NCBI RefSeq assembly: GCF_000744785.1
Contig: NZ_JQMO01000003.1
Span: forward strand, 5,394,001 to 5,458,000
Origin: Kitasatospora azatica KCTC 9699
Lineage (GTDB): Bacteria > Actinomycetota > Actinomycetes > Streptomycetales > Streptomycetaceae
Direction: 5' to 3'
DNA length: 64,000 nucleotides
Both the position numbers and the translations under genes were made by a program. Every line of letters starts with the position of its first letter. Within the stretch, counting starts at the first letter, position 1. This document shows, in pieces, positions 50,472 through 59,925 of this stretch. The notes under the pieces are model-generated. The model worked only from the letters and a program-made list of their open reading frames with translations. It searched no databases and had not been told where the DNA came from.

Positions 50472-53336
50472 ATGACCGAACAGCACACCCCCCAACCCAG
50501 GAGCAGCGCCCTGTCCGAGGACGAGATGAGCCCCGCCGAGGCGTACGCTGCCTCGCGCCGCCGAGCCCAGGAGCAGGCCACTGCCCTGTACGGCTTCCAG
50601 GAGCTCTACGACTTCCCGCTCGACCCCTTCCAGTTGGAGGCCTGTGCGGCACTGGAGGCGGGCGAGGGCGTGCTGGTCGCCGCGCCCACCGGCTCCGGCA
50701 AGACCATCGTCGGCGAGTTCGCCGTCCACCTGGCGCTGGCCGCCGGGCGCAAGTGCTTCTACACCACGCCGATCAAGGCGCTCTCCAACCAGAAGTACGC
50801 CGACCTGGTCAAGCGCTACGGCGCCGCCAAGGTCGGCCTGCTCACCGGGGACAACACGGTCAACGGCGACGCGCCCGTGGTGGTGATGACCACCGAGGTG
50901 CTGCGCAACATGCTCTACGCGGGTTCGCACACCCTGGCCGGCCTCGGCTACGTGGTGATGGACGAGGTGCACTACCTCGCCGACCGGTTCCGCGGCGCCG
51001 TCTGGGAAGAGGTGATCATCCACCTGCCCGACTCGGTCACCCTGGTCTCGCTCTCCGCCACGGTCTCCAACGCCGAGGAGTTCGGCGACTGGCTGGACAC
51101 CGTCCGCGGCGGCACCAAGGTGATCGTCGCCGAGCACCGCCCGGTCCCGCTCTGGCAGCACGTGATGGCCGGCAACCGGATGTACGACCTCTTCTCCAAC
51201 CCCGATGTGGACGGCCGTCCCAAGGGCAGCCAGAAGAACCCGGCCAAGGCGGTCAACCCCGAGCTGGTCCGGCTGGCCCGCGCCGAGGCCGACCGCAACC
51301 CGCGGTTCGCCGGCCGTGGCCGCGGCCGTTCGATGCCCGCCGGCCGCCCCAGCCGGGTCTGGACCCCGGGCCGGGCCGATGTGATCGACCGGCTGGACGC
51401 CGAGGGCCTGCTGCCCGCGATCACCTTCATCTTCAGCCGGGCCGGCTGCGAGGCCGCCGTGCAGCAGGTGCTCCACTCCGGCCTGCGGCTCAACAGCGAG
51501 AGCGAGCGCCTGCAGGTGCGCACCATCGTGGAGGACCGCTGCGCCGCGATCCCCGACGAGGACCTGCACGTGCTCGGCTACTACGAGTGGCTGGACGCGC
51601 TGGAGCGCGGGGTCGCCGCCCACCACGCCGGAATGCTGCCCCGGTTCAAGGAGGTGGTCGAGGAGCTCTTCCTGAAGGGGCTGGTCAAGGCCGTCTTCGC
51701 GACCGAGACGCTGGCGCTGGGCATCAACATGCCGGCCCGCTCGGTGGTGTTGGAGAAGCTGGTCAAGTGGAACGGCGAGACCCACGCCGACATCACCCCC
51801 GGCGAGTACACCCAGCTCACCGGCCGCGCCGGGCGCCGCGGCATCGACGTCGAGGGCCACGCCGTGGTGCTCTGGCAGCGCGGTCTGGACCCGGAGGCAC
51901 TGGCCGGCCTGGCCGGCACCCGCACCTACCCGCTGCGCTCCTCCTTCAAGCCGTCCTACAACATGGCGGTCAACCTGGTCGCCCAGTTCGGCCGGCACCG
52001 CTCGCGCGAACTCCTGGAGACCTCCTTCGCGCAGTTCCAGGCGGACCGCTCGGTGGTCGGCATCTCCCGCCAGGTGCAGAAGAACGAGGAGGGCCTGGAC
52101 GGCTACCGCGAGGCGATGACCTGTCACCTCGGCGACTTCACCGAGTACATGAACCTGCGTCGGCAGCTGAAGGAGCGGGAGAACGACCTGGCCCGCGAGG
52201 GCAGCAGCCAGCGCCGGGCGGCCGCGGTCGAGGCGATCGAGGCGCTCAAGCCGGGCGACGTGATCCACGTGCCGACCGGCAAGTTCGCCGGCCTCGCCCT
52301 GGTGCTCGACCCGGGCCTGCCGCCGGTGTCGCGCGGCGGCCGGACCGCCCGGCACCCGGACTACCAGGACGGCCCGCGCCCGGTGGTGCTCACCGCCGAG
52401 CGGCAGGTCAAGCGGCTCGCGATGATCGACTTCCCGTACCCGGTGGTCGCCATGGACCGGCTGCGGATCCCCAAGTCCTTCAACCCGCGCAGCCCGCAGT
52501 CCCGCCGCGACCTGGCCTCCGCACTGCGCACCAAGGCCGGCCACCTGGAGCCGGAGCGCTTCCGCAAGGGCCGGGCGGCCGCCGCCGACGACCCCGAGAT
52601 CGCCCGGCTGCGCACCGAGCTGCGCGCGCACCCCTGCCACGGCTGCGACGAGCGCGAGGACCACGCCCGCTGGGCCGAGCGCTACCAGCGGCTGCACCGC
52701 GACACCGAGGTGCTGGAGCGCAGGATGCGCTCGCGCACCCACACCATCGCCCGCACCTTCGACCGGGTCTGCGCGCTGCTCACCGACCTCGGCTACCTGG
52801 TCGGCGACCAGGTCACCGACGACGGCAAGCGGCTCGGCCGGCTCTACGGCGAACTCGACCTGCTCGCCTCCGAGTGCATCCGCGAAGGGGTCTGGCAGGA
52901 CCTCGCCGCCGCCGAACTGGCCGCCTGCGCCTCGGCGCTGGTCTACGAGGCCCGGCAGGCGGACGATGCGGCCGCGCCCCGGCTGCCGGAGGGCAAGGCC
53001 AAGGACGCGCTCGGCCGGATGATCCGGATCTGGGGCCACCTGGACGCGCTGGAGGAGCAGCACCGGATCAACACCGCCGAGGGCGTCGGCCAGCGCGAGC
53101 CCGACCTGGGCTTCGCCTGGGCCGCCTACCGCTGGGCGCTGGGCCACAGCCTGGACCAGGTGCTGCGCGACGCCGACATGCCGGCCGGTGACTTCGTGCG
53201 CTGGACCAAGCAGCTGATCGACGTGCTCGGTCAGATCCAGGACGCCGCGGGCGGGGACGCCCAACTGCGCAGCACCGCGCGCAAGGCGGTGGACGGGCTG
53301 CGGCGCGGGATCATCGCGTACTCGTCGGTGGGCTGA
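50472..53336 (+). CDS. helY: DEAD/DEAH-box (Ski2-like) RNA helicase HelY
   Basis: 954 residues. Walker A APTGSGKTIVGEF, DEVH box (VVMDEVHYLADRFRG), SLSATVSN motif III, helicase C motifs (FATETLALGINMPARSVV, QLTGRAGRRGID) and the long C-terminal arch/DSHCT-like region. In mycobacteria helY directly follows tatC; here the tatC gene ends at 11700. That separation is the main evidence for an insertion or rearrangement. A strong hairpin follows the stop. Confidence 0.94.
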   Translation: MTEQHTPQPRSSALSEDEMSPAEAYAASRRRAQEQATALYGFQELYDFPLDPFQLEACAALEAGEGVLVAAPTGSGKTIVGEFAVHLALAAGRKCFYTTPIKALSNQKYADLVKRYGAAKVGLLTGDNTVNGDAPVVVMTTEVLRNMLYAGSHTLAGLGYVVMDEVHYLADRFRGAVWEEVIIHLPDSVTLVSLSATVSNAEEFGDWLDTVRGGTKVIVAEHRPVPLWQHVMAGNRMYDLFSNPDVDGRPKGSQKNPAKAVNPELVRLARAEADRNPRFAGRGRGRSMPAGRPSRVWTPGRADVIDRLDAEGLLPAITFIFSRAGCEAAVQQVLHSGLRLNSESERLQVRTIVEDRCAAIPDEDLHVLGYYEWLDALERGVAAHHAGMLPRFKEVVEELFLKGLVKAVFATETLALGINMPARSVVLEKLVKWNGETHADITPGEYTQLTGRAGRRGIDVEGHAVVLWQRGLDPEALAGLAGTRTYPLRSSFKPSYNMAVNLVAQFGRHRSRELLETSFAQFQADRSVVGISRQVQKNEEGLDGYREAMTCHLGDFTEYMNLRRQLKERENDLAREGSSQRRAAAVEAIEALKPGDVIHVPTGKFAGLALVLDPGLPPVSRGGRTARHPDYQDGPRPVVLTAERQVKRLAMIDFPYPVVAMDRLRIPKSFNPRSPQSRRDLASALRTKAGHLEPERFRKGRAAAADDPEIARLRTELRAHPCHGCDEREDHARWAERYQRLHRDTEVLERRMRSRTHTIARTFDRVCALLTDLGYLVGDQVTDDGKRLGRLYGELDLLASECIREGVWQDLAAAELAACASALVYEARQADDAAAPRLPEGKAKDALGRMIRIWGHLDALEEQHRINTAEGVGQREPDLGFAWAAYRWALGHSLDQVLRDADMPAGDFVRWTKQLIDVLGQIQDAAGGDAQLRSTARKAVDGLRRGIIAYSSVG

Positions 53337-53344
53337 CGACGCGT

Positions 53345-53383
53345 CGAAGGGGGGCGCCGACCACCGGTCGGCGCCCCCCTTCG
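53345..53383. terminator. Bidirectional hairpin terminator
   Basis: Perfect 18-bp stem (53345-53362 with 53366-53383) and 3-nt loop, between helY and the convergent EEP gene. Confidence 0.9.
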
Positions 53384-53398
53384 TGCGTCTCCTGGGCG

Positions 53399-54439
53399 TC
53401 AGCCCAGCTGGAAGACCGCCTCGACCGGGTAGTGGTCGCTGGGCGAGCGGGTGTCCAGCCGGCCCGGGGTCCAACCGGCCTGCGGGTCGAGGTCGGCCTG
53501 GACCGTCGGCAGCGCCAACGGCGTCGGGCGGCCCGGGGCGTTGAGGTAGCCGAGGTAGTCCAGGTCGTCCCGGTAGTCCGTCGGGAAGGTCTCGATCCCG
53601 GCCATGTACTGGCACCAGGCGGCGGCCGTGCAGTCCATGGTGGTCAGCGACTGGTTCGGGTCGGTGGCCGGGGTGCCGAGCACACCGCCCACCGCGGCCT
53701 GCGAGTTGGCGAAGTCGCCGCGCGACTGGCCGTGGTAGTACTCGACGTTGAGGTCGCCGCCGAAGAGCACCGGGGCGGAGGCGCCGACGATCCCGTTCAC
53801 CCAGGACTTGACCTCGCCGAGCTGGCCGAGGCGGGTGGCCTGGGTGGTGTCGGTGGAGACGTCCGACTCGTCCGCCTGCAGGTGGGTGCCGGCCACCCAG
53901 GTCTTCACGCCGCCCTTGTTGATCTGGGCCAGCACGGCGCCCTTGTTGGCGTGGTAGTCCCAGGTGCCGTAGGTGGAGTTGGAGTAGACGTGCGCGTACT
54001 GGGCGGCGATCGGGTACTTCGACAGGATCATCGTGCCGCCGTTGATCACGAACATCGAGCTGGAGCAGTTGCCGCTGATCCCGTTCCAGCCGCCACCGGA
54101 GCAGGTCGCGCCGACCACCGGGGTGCGGTACGGGTAGAGGTCGGCGAGCTTGCTGTTGATGTCGCTGATCGAGGAGTTGTTGAACAGCTCGTCCAGGATC
54201 ACCACGTCGTCGTCGTGCTGACGGATGATCGACTCGATCACCGGCGTGCGAGTGGCGGCCTGCTCGTTCTGGCTCCAGTCGACCACCGAGGTCCCGAGGT
54301 CGACGTTCCAGGCGAAGACCGACAGCGTGTTGCCGCCGGTCGCCGGGGTGGCGGCGGAGGCGGACACGGCGGTGCCGCTGAGCAGGGCGGTCGCGAAGGC
54401 GGCCGAGCTGAGCGCGGCGGCGGTGCGGCGCAGGGTCAT
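53399..54439 (-). CDS. Secreted endonuclease/exonuclease/phosphatase (sphingomyelinase-like) protein
   Basis: 346 residues. Signal peptide with cleavage near VSASA (about residue 29). EEP fold motifs: VFAWNVDLG, VVILDELFNN (metal Glu), WVAGTHLQAD, GGDLNVEYY and SDHYPVEAV (catalytic His). This arrangement resembles secreted neutral sphingomyelinases and phospholipases C; the natural substrate is unknown. AGGAG lies about 9 nt before ATG 54439. Direct repeats in the upstream region (54452-54507) may be regulatory. Confidence 0.85.
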   Translation of the reverse strand: MTLRRTAAALSSAAFATALLSGTAVSASAATPATGGNTLSVFAWNVDLGTSVVDWSQNEQAATRTPVIESIIRQHDDDVVILDELFNNSSISDINSKLADLYPYRTPVVGATCSGGGWNGISGNCSSSMFVINGGTMILSKYPIAAQYAHVYSNSTYGTWDYHANKGAVLAQINKGGVKTWVAGTHLQADESDVSTDTTQATRLGQLGEVKSWVNGIVGASAPVLFGGDLNVEYYHGQSRGDFANSQAAVGGVLGTPATDPNQSLTTMDCTAAAWCQYMAGIETFPTDYRDDLDYLGYLNAPGRPTPLALPTVQADLDPQAGWTPGRLDTRSPSDHYPVEAVFQLG

Positions 54440-54451
54440 GGAGGGGTCTCC

Positions 54452-54507
54452 TGAGGGTGCGTCAGTGGGGTGAGGGTGCGTCAGCGTGGCTCTGACTTTG
54501 CTCTGAC
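54452..54507 (-). repeat. Direct repeats upstream of the EEP gene
   Basis: The 14-mer TGAGGGTGCGTCAG occurs at 54452-54465 and 54471-54484 (19-bp period). GCTCTGAC occurs at 54489-54496 and 54500-54507, an 11-bp period of the kind bound by OmpR/PhoP-type regulators. Confidence 0.6.
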
Positions 54508-54763
54508 AGCGGGATACCGTAGCTACTGGTAAGTACGTTTGGAAGAACTCCAGGAAGATGTCTGCACAACCCTGAGCAAGCTGTCCGGACAACTTCGAGC
54601 CCTGGACACCTTCGCGGCCCGGCGGAGTAGACATGGTGGAGTAGGGGTGCCTCCTCGGTGCGGTCGGCTGCGTGCGGTCGGCTGGGTGCGGTCGACCCGG
54701 GAGGGCGCGACCATGGACAGGTCTTCGGGATGACCCCGCAGGGCGAAACGGTGGGAGACGACG

Positions 54764-56389
54764 GTGCACGCCGAGGCCAGCGAGCAGCCGGCCGCCTGGG
54801 GGGAGGCGGCCGAGCGAGCCTGGGCGCGGGCCGGCGAACCGCTGCTGCGCGAGGTGATCGACGTCGCCCCCGTCGGCATCGCGCTGCTCGACCCCGAGCT
54901 GCGCTGGGTGCACGCCAACCCCGCCTTCCTTGAGTACACCGGCACCCGGCCCGCCGAGCTGCTGGGCGAGCCGTTGGCCGCGACGGAGCTGCGGGCGGCC
55001 GCGCCGGTGCTCAGCCGGGCGCTCAGCAGCGGCTCGGACGGGCAGGAGTTCCCGCAGCGGCCCGGCCTGCAGCTGTTCGGCCGACGGCTGGAACCCGAGG
55101 GAACCGTCGCGGGCGTGCTCGCCTTCGTCTGGCCCGAGGACCAGTCCCGGGCCCGGCTCGCACTGCTGAAGACCGCCGCCGAGCGGATCGGCAGCACCCT
55201 CGACGCCGACACCACCTGCGCCGAACTCGCCCGGTTCGCGGTGACCAACGGCCTCGCCGACCTGGTGCTGGTCGACCTGCCCGCCTCCGGGCACGCCGTC
55301 GCGGGCGGCGGCTCGGTCCGGATGCACCGGGCCGCCCTCGCGGTCGCGCCGCACCTGGACCTGGCGGTCGGCGAGCTGGCCCAGCCCGGGGAGGGTGTGC
55401 GGTACGGCGAGGGCGCGGCCGCCGCACGGAGCCTGGCCGCAGGTCGGACGGTGCTGGGCGAGGCCGAGGCGCTGGCCGGGGCGGCCACCCGGATGCTCGC
55501 GGTGCCGCTGATCGCCCGCGGCCGGACCGTCGGCGTGCTCTCGCTGGCCCGCTCCGCCGGCCGGCCGGCAGAGGGCAGGGGGGCCGAGTTCGGCGCGGAC
55601 GACCTGGTGCTGATCGAGGACCTGGCCGGCCACGCCGCCCTCAGCATCGACAACGCGCTGCGCTACACCCGCTCCCAGGGAGTCGCGCTGGAACTGCAGC
55701 GGGCGCTGCTCGCCGAGCCCGCCAACCCGCACCCCAACCTGCAACTCGCCACCCGCTACCTTCCCTCCGGCAGCAGCTCGGTGGTCGGCGGCGACTGGTA
55801 CGAGGCGGTCCGGCTGCCCTTCGGCCGCACCCTGCTGGTGATCGGCGACGTGATGGGCCACGGCGTCGAGGCGGCGGTGGACATGAGCACCTACCGCTCG
55901 ATGCTCCGCTACACGGCGAGCATGGACCTGCCCCCGCACCGCATCCTGCGCCAGCTGGACGCGCTGATCTCGGAGAACGACACGGCCCGCCCGGCGACCT
56001 GCCTGCTGGCCCTCGCCGACCCCAACCGCCGGCGTTGGACCTTCGCCAGCGCCGGCCACCTGCCTCCCGCGCTGATCACCCCCGACCGGCCCACCGAGCT
56101 GGTCGAGCTGCCGGTCGGCCCACCGCTGGGCAGCGGCCTGGCCGACTACGAGCAGTTGGCCCGCCCGCTGCTGCCCGAGCAGGTGCTGCTGCTGTACACC
56201 GACGGCCTGGTGGAGCGCCGCCACGAGGACATCGACACCTCGCTCGCCCGGCTGGCCGACCTGCCGCTGCCCGCTGCCGGCGACCTGGAGGAGCTGCTCG
56301 ACACCGTGCTGCACCACCTGGCGACCACCCCGGCGCAGGACGACACCGCGCTGCTCGCCGCCCGCGCCCGTCCCGCAACCACTAGGTGA
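54764..56389 (+). CDS. PAS-GAF-PP2C (SpoIIE-type) serine phosphatase
   Basis: 541 residues. PAS domain (about 25-125; VIDVAPVGIALLDPELRWVH), GAF domain (about 130-295) and PP2C/SpoIIE phosphatase domain (about 320-535) with metal Asp residues in GGDWYE, GDVMGHGVEAA and DDTALLAA. Such proteins dephosphorylate anti-sigma-factor antagonists in streptomycetes. No kinase or antagonist gene is adjacent. GTG 54764 with GGGAGA upstream. Its last 8 bp overlap the convergent thioesterase gene. Confidence 0.92.
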   Translation: MHAEASEQPAAWGEAAERAWARAGEPLLREVIDVAPVGIALLDPELRWVHANPAFLEYTGTRPAELLGEPLAATELRAAAPVLSRALSSGSDGQEFPQRPGLQLFGRRLEPEGTVAGVLAFVWPEDQSRARLALLKTAAERIGSTLDADTTCAELARFAVTNGLADLVLVDLPASGHAVAGGGSVRMHRAALAVAPHLDLAVGELAQPGEGVRYGEGAAAARSLAAGRTVLGEAEALAGAATRMLAVPLIARGRTVGVLSLARSAGRPAEGRGAEFGADDLVLIEDLAGHAALSIDNALRYTRSQGVALELQRALLAEPANPHPNLQLATRYLPSGSSSVVGGDWYEAVRLPFGRTLLVIGDVMGHGVEAAVDMSTYRSMLRYTASMDLPPHRILRQLDALISENDTARPATCLLALADPNRRRWTFASAGHLPPALITPDRPTELVELPVGPPLGSGLADYEQLARPLLPEQVLLLYTDGLVERRHEDIDTSLARLADLPLPAAGDLEELLDTVLHHLATTPAQDDTALLAARARPATTR

Positions 56390-57140
56390 GGTCTGCCGAC
56401 ACCGTCTTCAGGACATCGGGAGCCGCGGGGCCGGTGAGGAAGAAGTGGCCGCCGGGGAAGGTGCGGACCGAGGTGTCCCCGCTGGTGGCAGCGGACCAGC
56501 GGTGCAGCTCCTCCGTGCTGACACTGTCCTGCTCGCCGCCCAGCACGGTGACCGGGCAGTCCAGCAGCGGGCCGTCAGGACGGTGGAACGACTCGACCAC
56601 CGCGAAGTCGTCGCGCAGCGTCGGCAGCACCAGGGCCAGCAGCCCCGGTTCGGCGAGCACCTCCTCCGGGGTCCCGCCCATCGAGCGCAGCGCGGCCACG
56701 AGCTGCTCGTCGCTCCAGGTCGAACGGCCCAGCCGGCGCGGCGCCGAACCCGGCCCCGGGCTGCCGCTGACCAGCAGCCGCTCGGGCGCGCGATCCCCGC
56801 TGCGCCGCACGGCCATCGCGAAGCCGTACGCGAGCAACGCACCCATGCTGTGCCCGAACAGCGCGTACGGCCGGTCCAGATACGGCAGCAGCGCGGAATG
56901 CAGCCGGTCGACCGCCGTCCGATAGTCCGTCAGCCGCGGCTCGGCGAACCGCGCCTCACGCCCCGGCAGCTGAACCGCCAGCAGCTCCACATCGGCCGGC
57001 AACCGCTCCGGCCAGCCGCGGAACAGCGCCGGCCCCGCACCGGCGGGGTGGAAGCAGACCAGGCGCAGCCTGGCCGCCGGACGCGGCGCCGGCAGGCGCA
57101 CCCAGGCATTGGCGGCGGTGGTGTTGGGGTGGGAGCTCAC
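56382..57140 (-). CDS. Type II thioesterase (alpha/beta hydrolase)
   Basis: 252 residues. Nucleophile Ser98 in FGHSMGALLAYG, conserved QLPGREARF, and a C-terminal PGGHFFLTG with the catalytic His. The family removes misprimed acyl groups from polyketide and nonribosomal peptide synthetases. No synthase gene is present in the window, so it is either an orphan serving a distant cluster or a general acyl hydrolase. Confidence 0.88.
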   Translation of the reverse strand: MSSHPNTTAANAWVRLPAPRPAARLRLVCFHPAGAGPALFRGWPERLPADVELLAVQLPGREARFAEPRLTDYRTAVDRLHSALLPYLDRPYALFGHSMGALLAYGFAMAVRRSGDRAPERLLVSGSPGPGSAPRRLGRSTWSDEQLVAALRSMGGTPEEVLAEPGLLALVLPTLRDDFAVVESFHRPDGPLLDCPVTVLGGEQDSVSTEELHRWSAATSGDTSVRTFPGGHFFLTGPAAPDVLKTVSADLT

Positions 57141-57245
57141 CGGAGCAGCTTATGGCCCGCGGTGGCCCAGGTCCGGAAACCGTCGTACAAGATGATCACC
57201 ACATGAGATACCGGCCGCCGACCTCCTCCGGCGGGTGACCGGAGC

Positions 57246-59573
57246 TCAGGCCAGGTCGCTCCAGGCGAGGTTGCGCTGCGCGAGCTTGTCCGAGGTGGAC
57301 GGGGTGGCGCCGGTCGGGACGGCGACCGGGTCGTAGGCGATCTCCGCGATCAGGCACTGGTGCGGATTGCGGATGATCGCCTGCTGGATCGGCACCGCGG
57401 CGGCGAACGGCCCGTCCGGGTTCCCTGGCGGTACCGCCGGGGGCAGCACGTTCCGGGAGGGCTGGTTGATGTCGAGCCAGCAGCCGAAGTAGGTGTCGAC
57501 CTCGGGACCGCCGGTGGCCGGCAGCCGCAGGATGTTGTGCGGGTCGGTCTGCCGGGTCATCGCGGTGGTCGCGGCCGGCACCCGCTCGCCGGCGAAGCAG
57601 GGGATCGTCACGTAGTCGCTCCCGCTGATCCCGGCCAACGGGATCGGCTGCCCGTCGGGGTTGGGCGCCGACCGCCGGTAGCTGGTCAGCGGTTGGAAGC
57701 TCACATCGGTGCTCTGCACCTGGAACAGCCGGAAGAAGACCCGGACGTCGTCGGCCGGCAGTGCCAGCGCGCGGTAGCGGACCCGGGCCAGCGCGAAGTC
57801 GTACACCGGGACCGGCACACCGCCGACCGAGGTGGTCGGGAGGACGTGGACCGCGGAGGGTTCCTCGTCCACCGGCAGGTTCTCGAAACTCTCCCCGCCC
57901 GCCATGCCGTTGCCGCCGCGCAGCCCGTCGAGCACGGCACGGATGAACCCGGGACCGTCGCTGCCCATCGGCACCCCGAAGCGGCTCTGACCGGTCGTCA
58001 CCGAGAAGACCCGCAGATCGATACTGAGCCAGGAGGTCCGGCCGTTGGTCAGGAACGGGTCCGGCGTGTTGGTGAGCTCCAGGGGTGCGCTCGCGGACAG
58101 CCCGTGGGTGGCGGCGGTCAGCGTGGTGAAGCCGACGGCGCCCGGCGCGGTCGGGAAGCCGGCGTCGCTGGTGAACCGGATCCGGTAGCCGAAGGTGAAC
58201 CGCTGCTGCTGGGCGGAGAGTGACGGGTCGTCGGAGGAGACGGCGACCACCGCCACCGACATTCCCGGCACCGGCGGCGTGATGGTGATCACGGGGGCCC
58301 ACCCGTCCAGCTGCGCCTGGCTCGGTGGAGCGGCCGATCCGGAGAGCGCGGTGATGCCGAGCTCGGCGGGGGAGAAGCCGTCCACCAGCACCCAGAAGGC
58401 GGGGTCCACCACCCCGGGATCGAGGGCCTGGCCGAGCAGCGTGTCCACCTCGTCCCGCCCGAAGGTGCTGCGGTCCAGCACCAACGAGCAGGCGCGCGGC
58501 ACCACCTCCTGGGCGGCCAGGCAGAACTCGACCAGCCCCGAGCCGATGTCGGCGACGATGAGCTGCATCTCCGCCCAGGGCGGCTGGAACTCGGTGCCCC
58601 ACTCGATGGTGAAGCCGTAGACCTTCTCCTGGGTCGGATCGCTGAAGTAGCGCGAGAAGGCGTAGTCGTCGCTGGTGCCGCTGGTCGGATAGAGCTGGAA
58701 GCCGGTCTTGGGCGTGTAGCTCTTCCCGCGCACGGCCTGGACCGCGCCGGTGAACCGGGTGGCGAGCGTGCTGGCGACGGCCAGGTCGGGCGAGGGGATG
58801 TACTCCCGGTACGCGTCGTTGGGGATCCCGCGCTTGCCGTTGTAGGCCGGGTTGCGGAAGTTCATCGTCGGATCGGTGCTCTGGTTCTGGTCGTCGCCCC
58901 AGTTGTAGAGCATGTCCTCGGAGTAGCTGTGCGTGTCGACCAGCCACCGGGTGCGCGGGTTGGTGTCGAGCAGCCACTTCACGTTCTCGGTCTCGGGCTC
59001 CGAGAAGGCCGCCGGGCCGTGGTAGACCTGGAAGTCGCAGGGGTTGTCGGAGACGTAGCCGCTGATCTGCGAGCTCGACGAGAACGCCGTCTTGTAGTCG
59101 AAGAGGAAATCGAAGTTCCGGTTGATGTCGACGCCGACGCAGGCCGCGCTGCCGCCGGAGTTGGCGGGGTTGCGGTTCTTGCGCCAGAGCGCCTGCACGG
59201 TCTGGCTGTAGTGGCGCCCGTCGGGGTTGACCAGCGGGAAGACGAGGACGTGCAGGTTGTCGACGATGGCCTGCACCTGGGCCGCGGTGTAGCTGGTGGC
59301 GCCGTAGCCGAGGCCGGTGCCGCTGGTGTACGCGTGCAGCAGGTCGGCGGCGAAACCGATCAGGATCTCGCAGCTGCCCCACTCCCGCGCGTGCACGCCG
59401 CCGATCATCACCACGGCCGGCCGGCTGCCCGCGGCGCCGCCGCCCAGCCGCAGCGCGTGGCAGGTACGGCCCTCGACCGTCTGGTGCGGCAGGGTGATCA
59501 GCTGGCAGATCGCCGGGAAGGCCCCGGCCAGGTTGACCACCGCGCTGTCGACCTCGTCAACGTTCAGGTACAT
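57246..59573 (-). CDS. M14 zinc carboxypeptidase with large C-terminal region, no signal peptide
   Basis: 775 residues. The catalytic domain (about 1-350) has zinc ligands His61 and Glu64 (GVHAREW) and His215 (DTHSYS), substrate-binding NRNF (151-154) and catalytic Glu324 (TIEWG). About 400 residues follow that I do not recognise, with a beta-rich segment (LTLTAATHGLSASAPLELTN-like) and CFAGERVPAATTA. No signal sequence is visible, unusual for M14 enzymes. The start overlaps the preceding small gene by 17 bp. Third gene of an operon with two unknown proteins. Confidence 0.87.
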   Translation of the reverse strand: MYLNVDEVDSAVVNLAGAFPAICQLITLPHQTVEGRTCHALRLGGGAAGSRPAVVMIGGVHAREWGSCEILIGFAADLLHAYTSGTGLGYGATSYTAAQVQAIVDNLHVLVFPLVNPDGRHYSQTVQALWRKNRNPANSGGSAACVGVDINRNFDFLFDYKTAFSSSSQISGYVSDNPCDFQVYHGPAAFSEPETENVKWLLDTNPRTRWLVDTHSYSEDMLYNWGDDQNQSTDPTMNFRNPAYNGKRGIPNDAYREYIPSPDLAVASTLATRFTGAVQAVRGKSYTPKTGFQLYPTSGTSDDYAFSRYFSDPTQEKVYGFTIEWGTEFQPPWAEMQLIVADIGSGLVEFCLAAQEVVPRACSLVLDRSTFGRDEVDTLLGQALDPGVVDPAFWVLVDGFSPAELGITALSGSAAPPSQAQLDGWAPVITITPPVPGMSVAVVAVSSDDPSLSAQQQRFTFGYRIRFTSDAGFPTAPGAVGFTTLTAATHGLSASAPLELTNTPDPFLTNGRTSWLSIDLRVFSVTTGQSRFGVPMGSDGPGFIRAVLDGLRGGNGMAGGESFENLPVDEEPSAVHVLPTTSVGGVPVPVYDFALARVRYRALALPADDVRVFFRLFQVQSTDVSFQPLTSYRRSAPNPDGQPIPLAGISGSDYVTIPCFAGERVPAATTAMTRQTDPHNILRLPATGGPEVDTYFGCWLDINQPSRNVLPPAVPPGNPDGPFAAAVPIQQAIIRNPHQCLIAEIAYDPVAVPTGATPSTSDKLAQRNLAWSDLA

Positions 59574-59916
59574 CGTCGCCGTCCTCTGGCAGTCCCGTTC
59601 CTCGCGGCACCGCGCCCTTGGCGAAGCGGTTGCCCTTGCCGACCTCGGCCTGCCGGGACCGGCCGGTCTCGGTGGCGTTCTCCACGACCTGCACGCTGAT
59701 GCCCTGCCGGCGTAGTTGCTGCAGCACCTCTTCGGTGGCGTAGGCGTCGGTGGCCACTTCGCCGCTCTCCTCGCGGCGGAGGCCGCCGGCCACGTCCAGC
59801 CGGTGGGTCTCGATCACGGAGTGGAGCAGCGCGCGGTCAACCGAGCCGATCCGGGCCCGGAAGATGTGCGGGCCCTGGTCCTTCTGCCGGCCCTGGGCCT
59901 TCTTCTGAGGGGGCAT
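59557..59916 (-). CDS. Small protein upstream of the M14 carboxypeptidase, possible prodomain-like partner
   Basis: 119 residues. Basic disordered N-terminus (MPPQKKAQGRQKDQG). The central region contains VATDAYATEEVLQQLRRQGISVQVV, which resembles the short alpha/beta segments that precede M14 catalytic domains in streptomycete carboxypeptidases. A charged tail follows. Its 3' end overlaps the carboxypeptidase gene by 17 bp, so synthesis is coupled. The prodomain idea is an inference; no family was recognised. Confidence 0.6.
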   Translation of the reverse strand: MPPQKKAQGRQKDQGPHIFRARIGSVDRALLHSVIETHRLDVAGGLRREESGEVATDAYATEEVLQQLRRQGISVQVVENATETGRSRQAEVGKGNRFAKGAVPRGTGLPEDGDDVPER

Positions 59917-59925
59917 CAGCCTCTC

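Noticed and set aside
50370-53615. Minus-strand open frame of 1081 codons opposite helY
   Set aside because: Antisense shadow of the helicase gene; Val/Gly/His/Gln-rich with no motifs.
56382-57140. Thioesterase as evidence for a natural-product gene cluster
   Set aside because: No synthase, carrier protein or tailoring genes are nearby; neighbours are a phosphatase and a carboxypeptidase.
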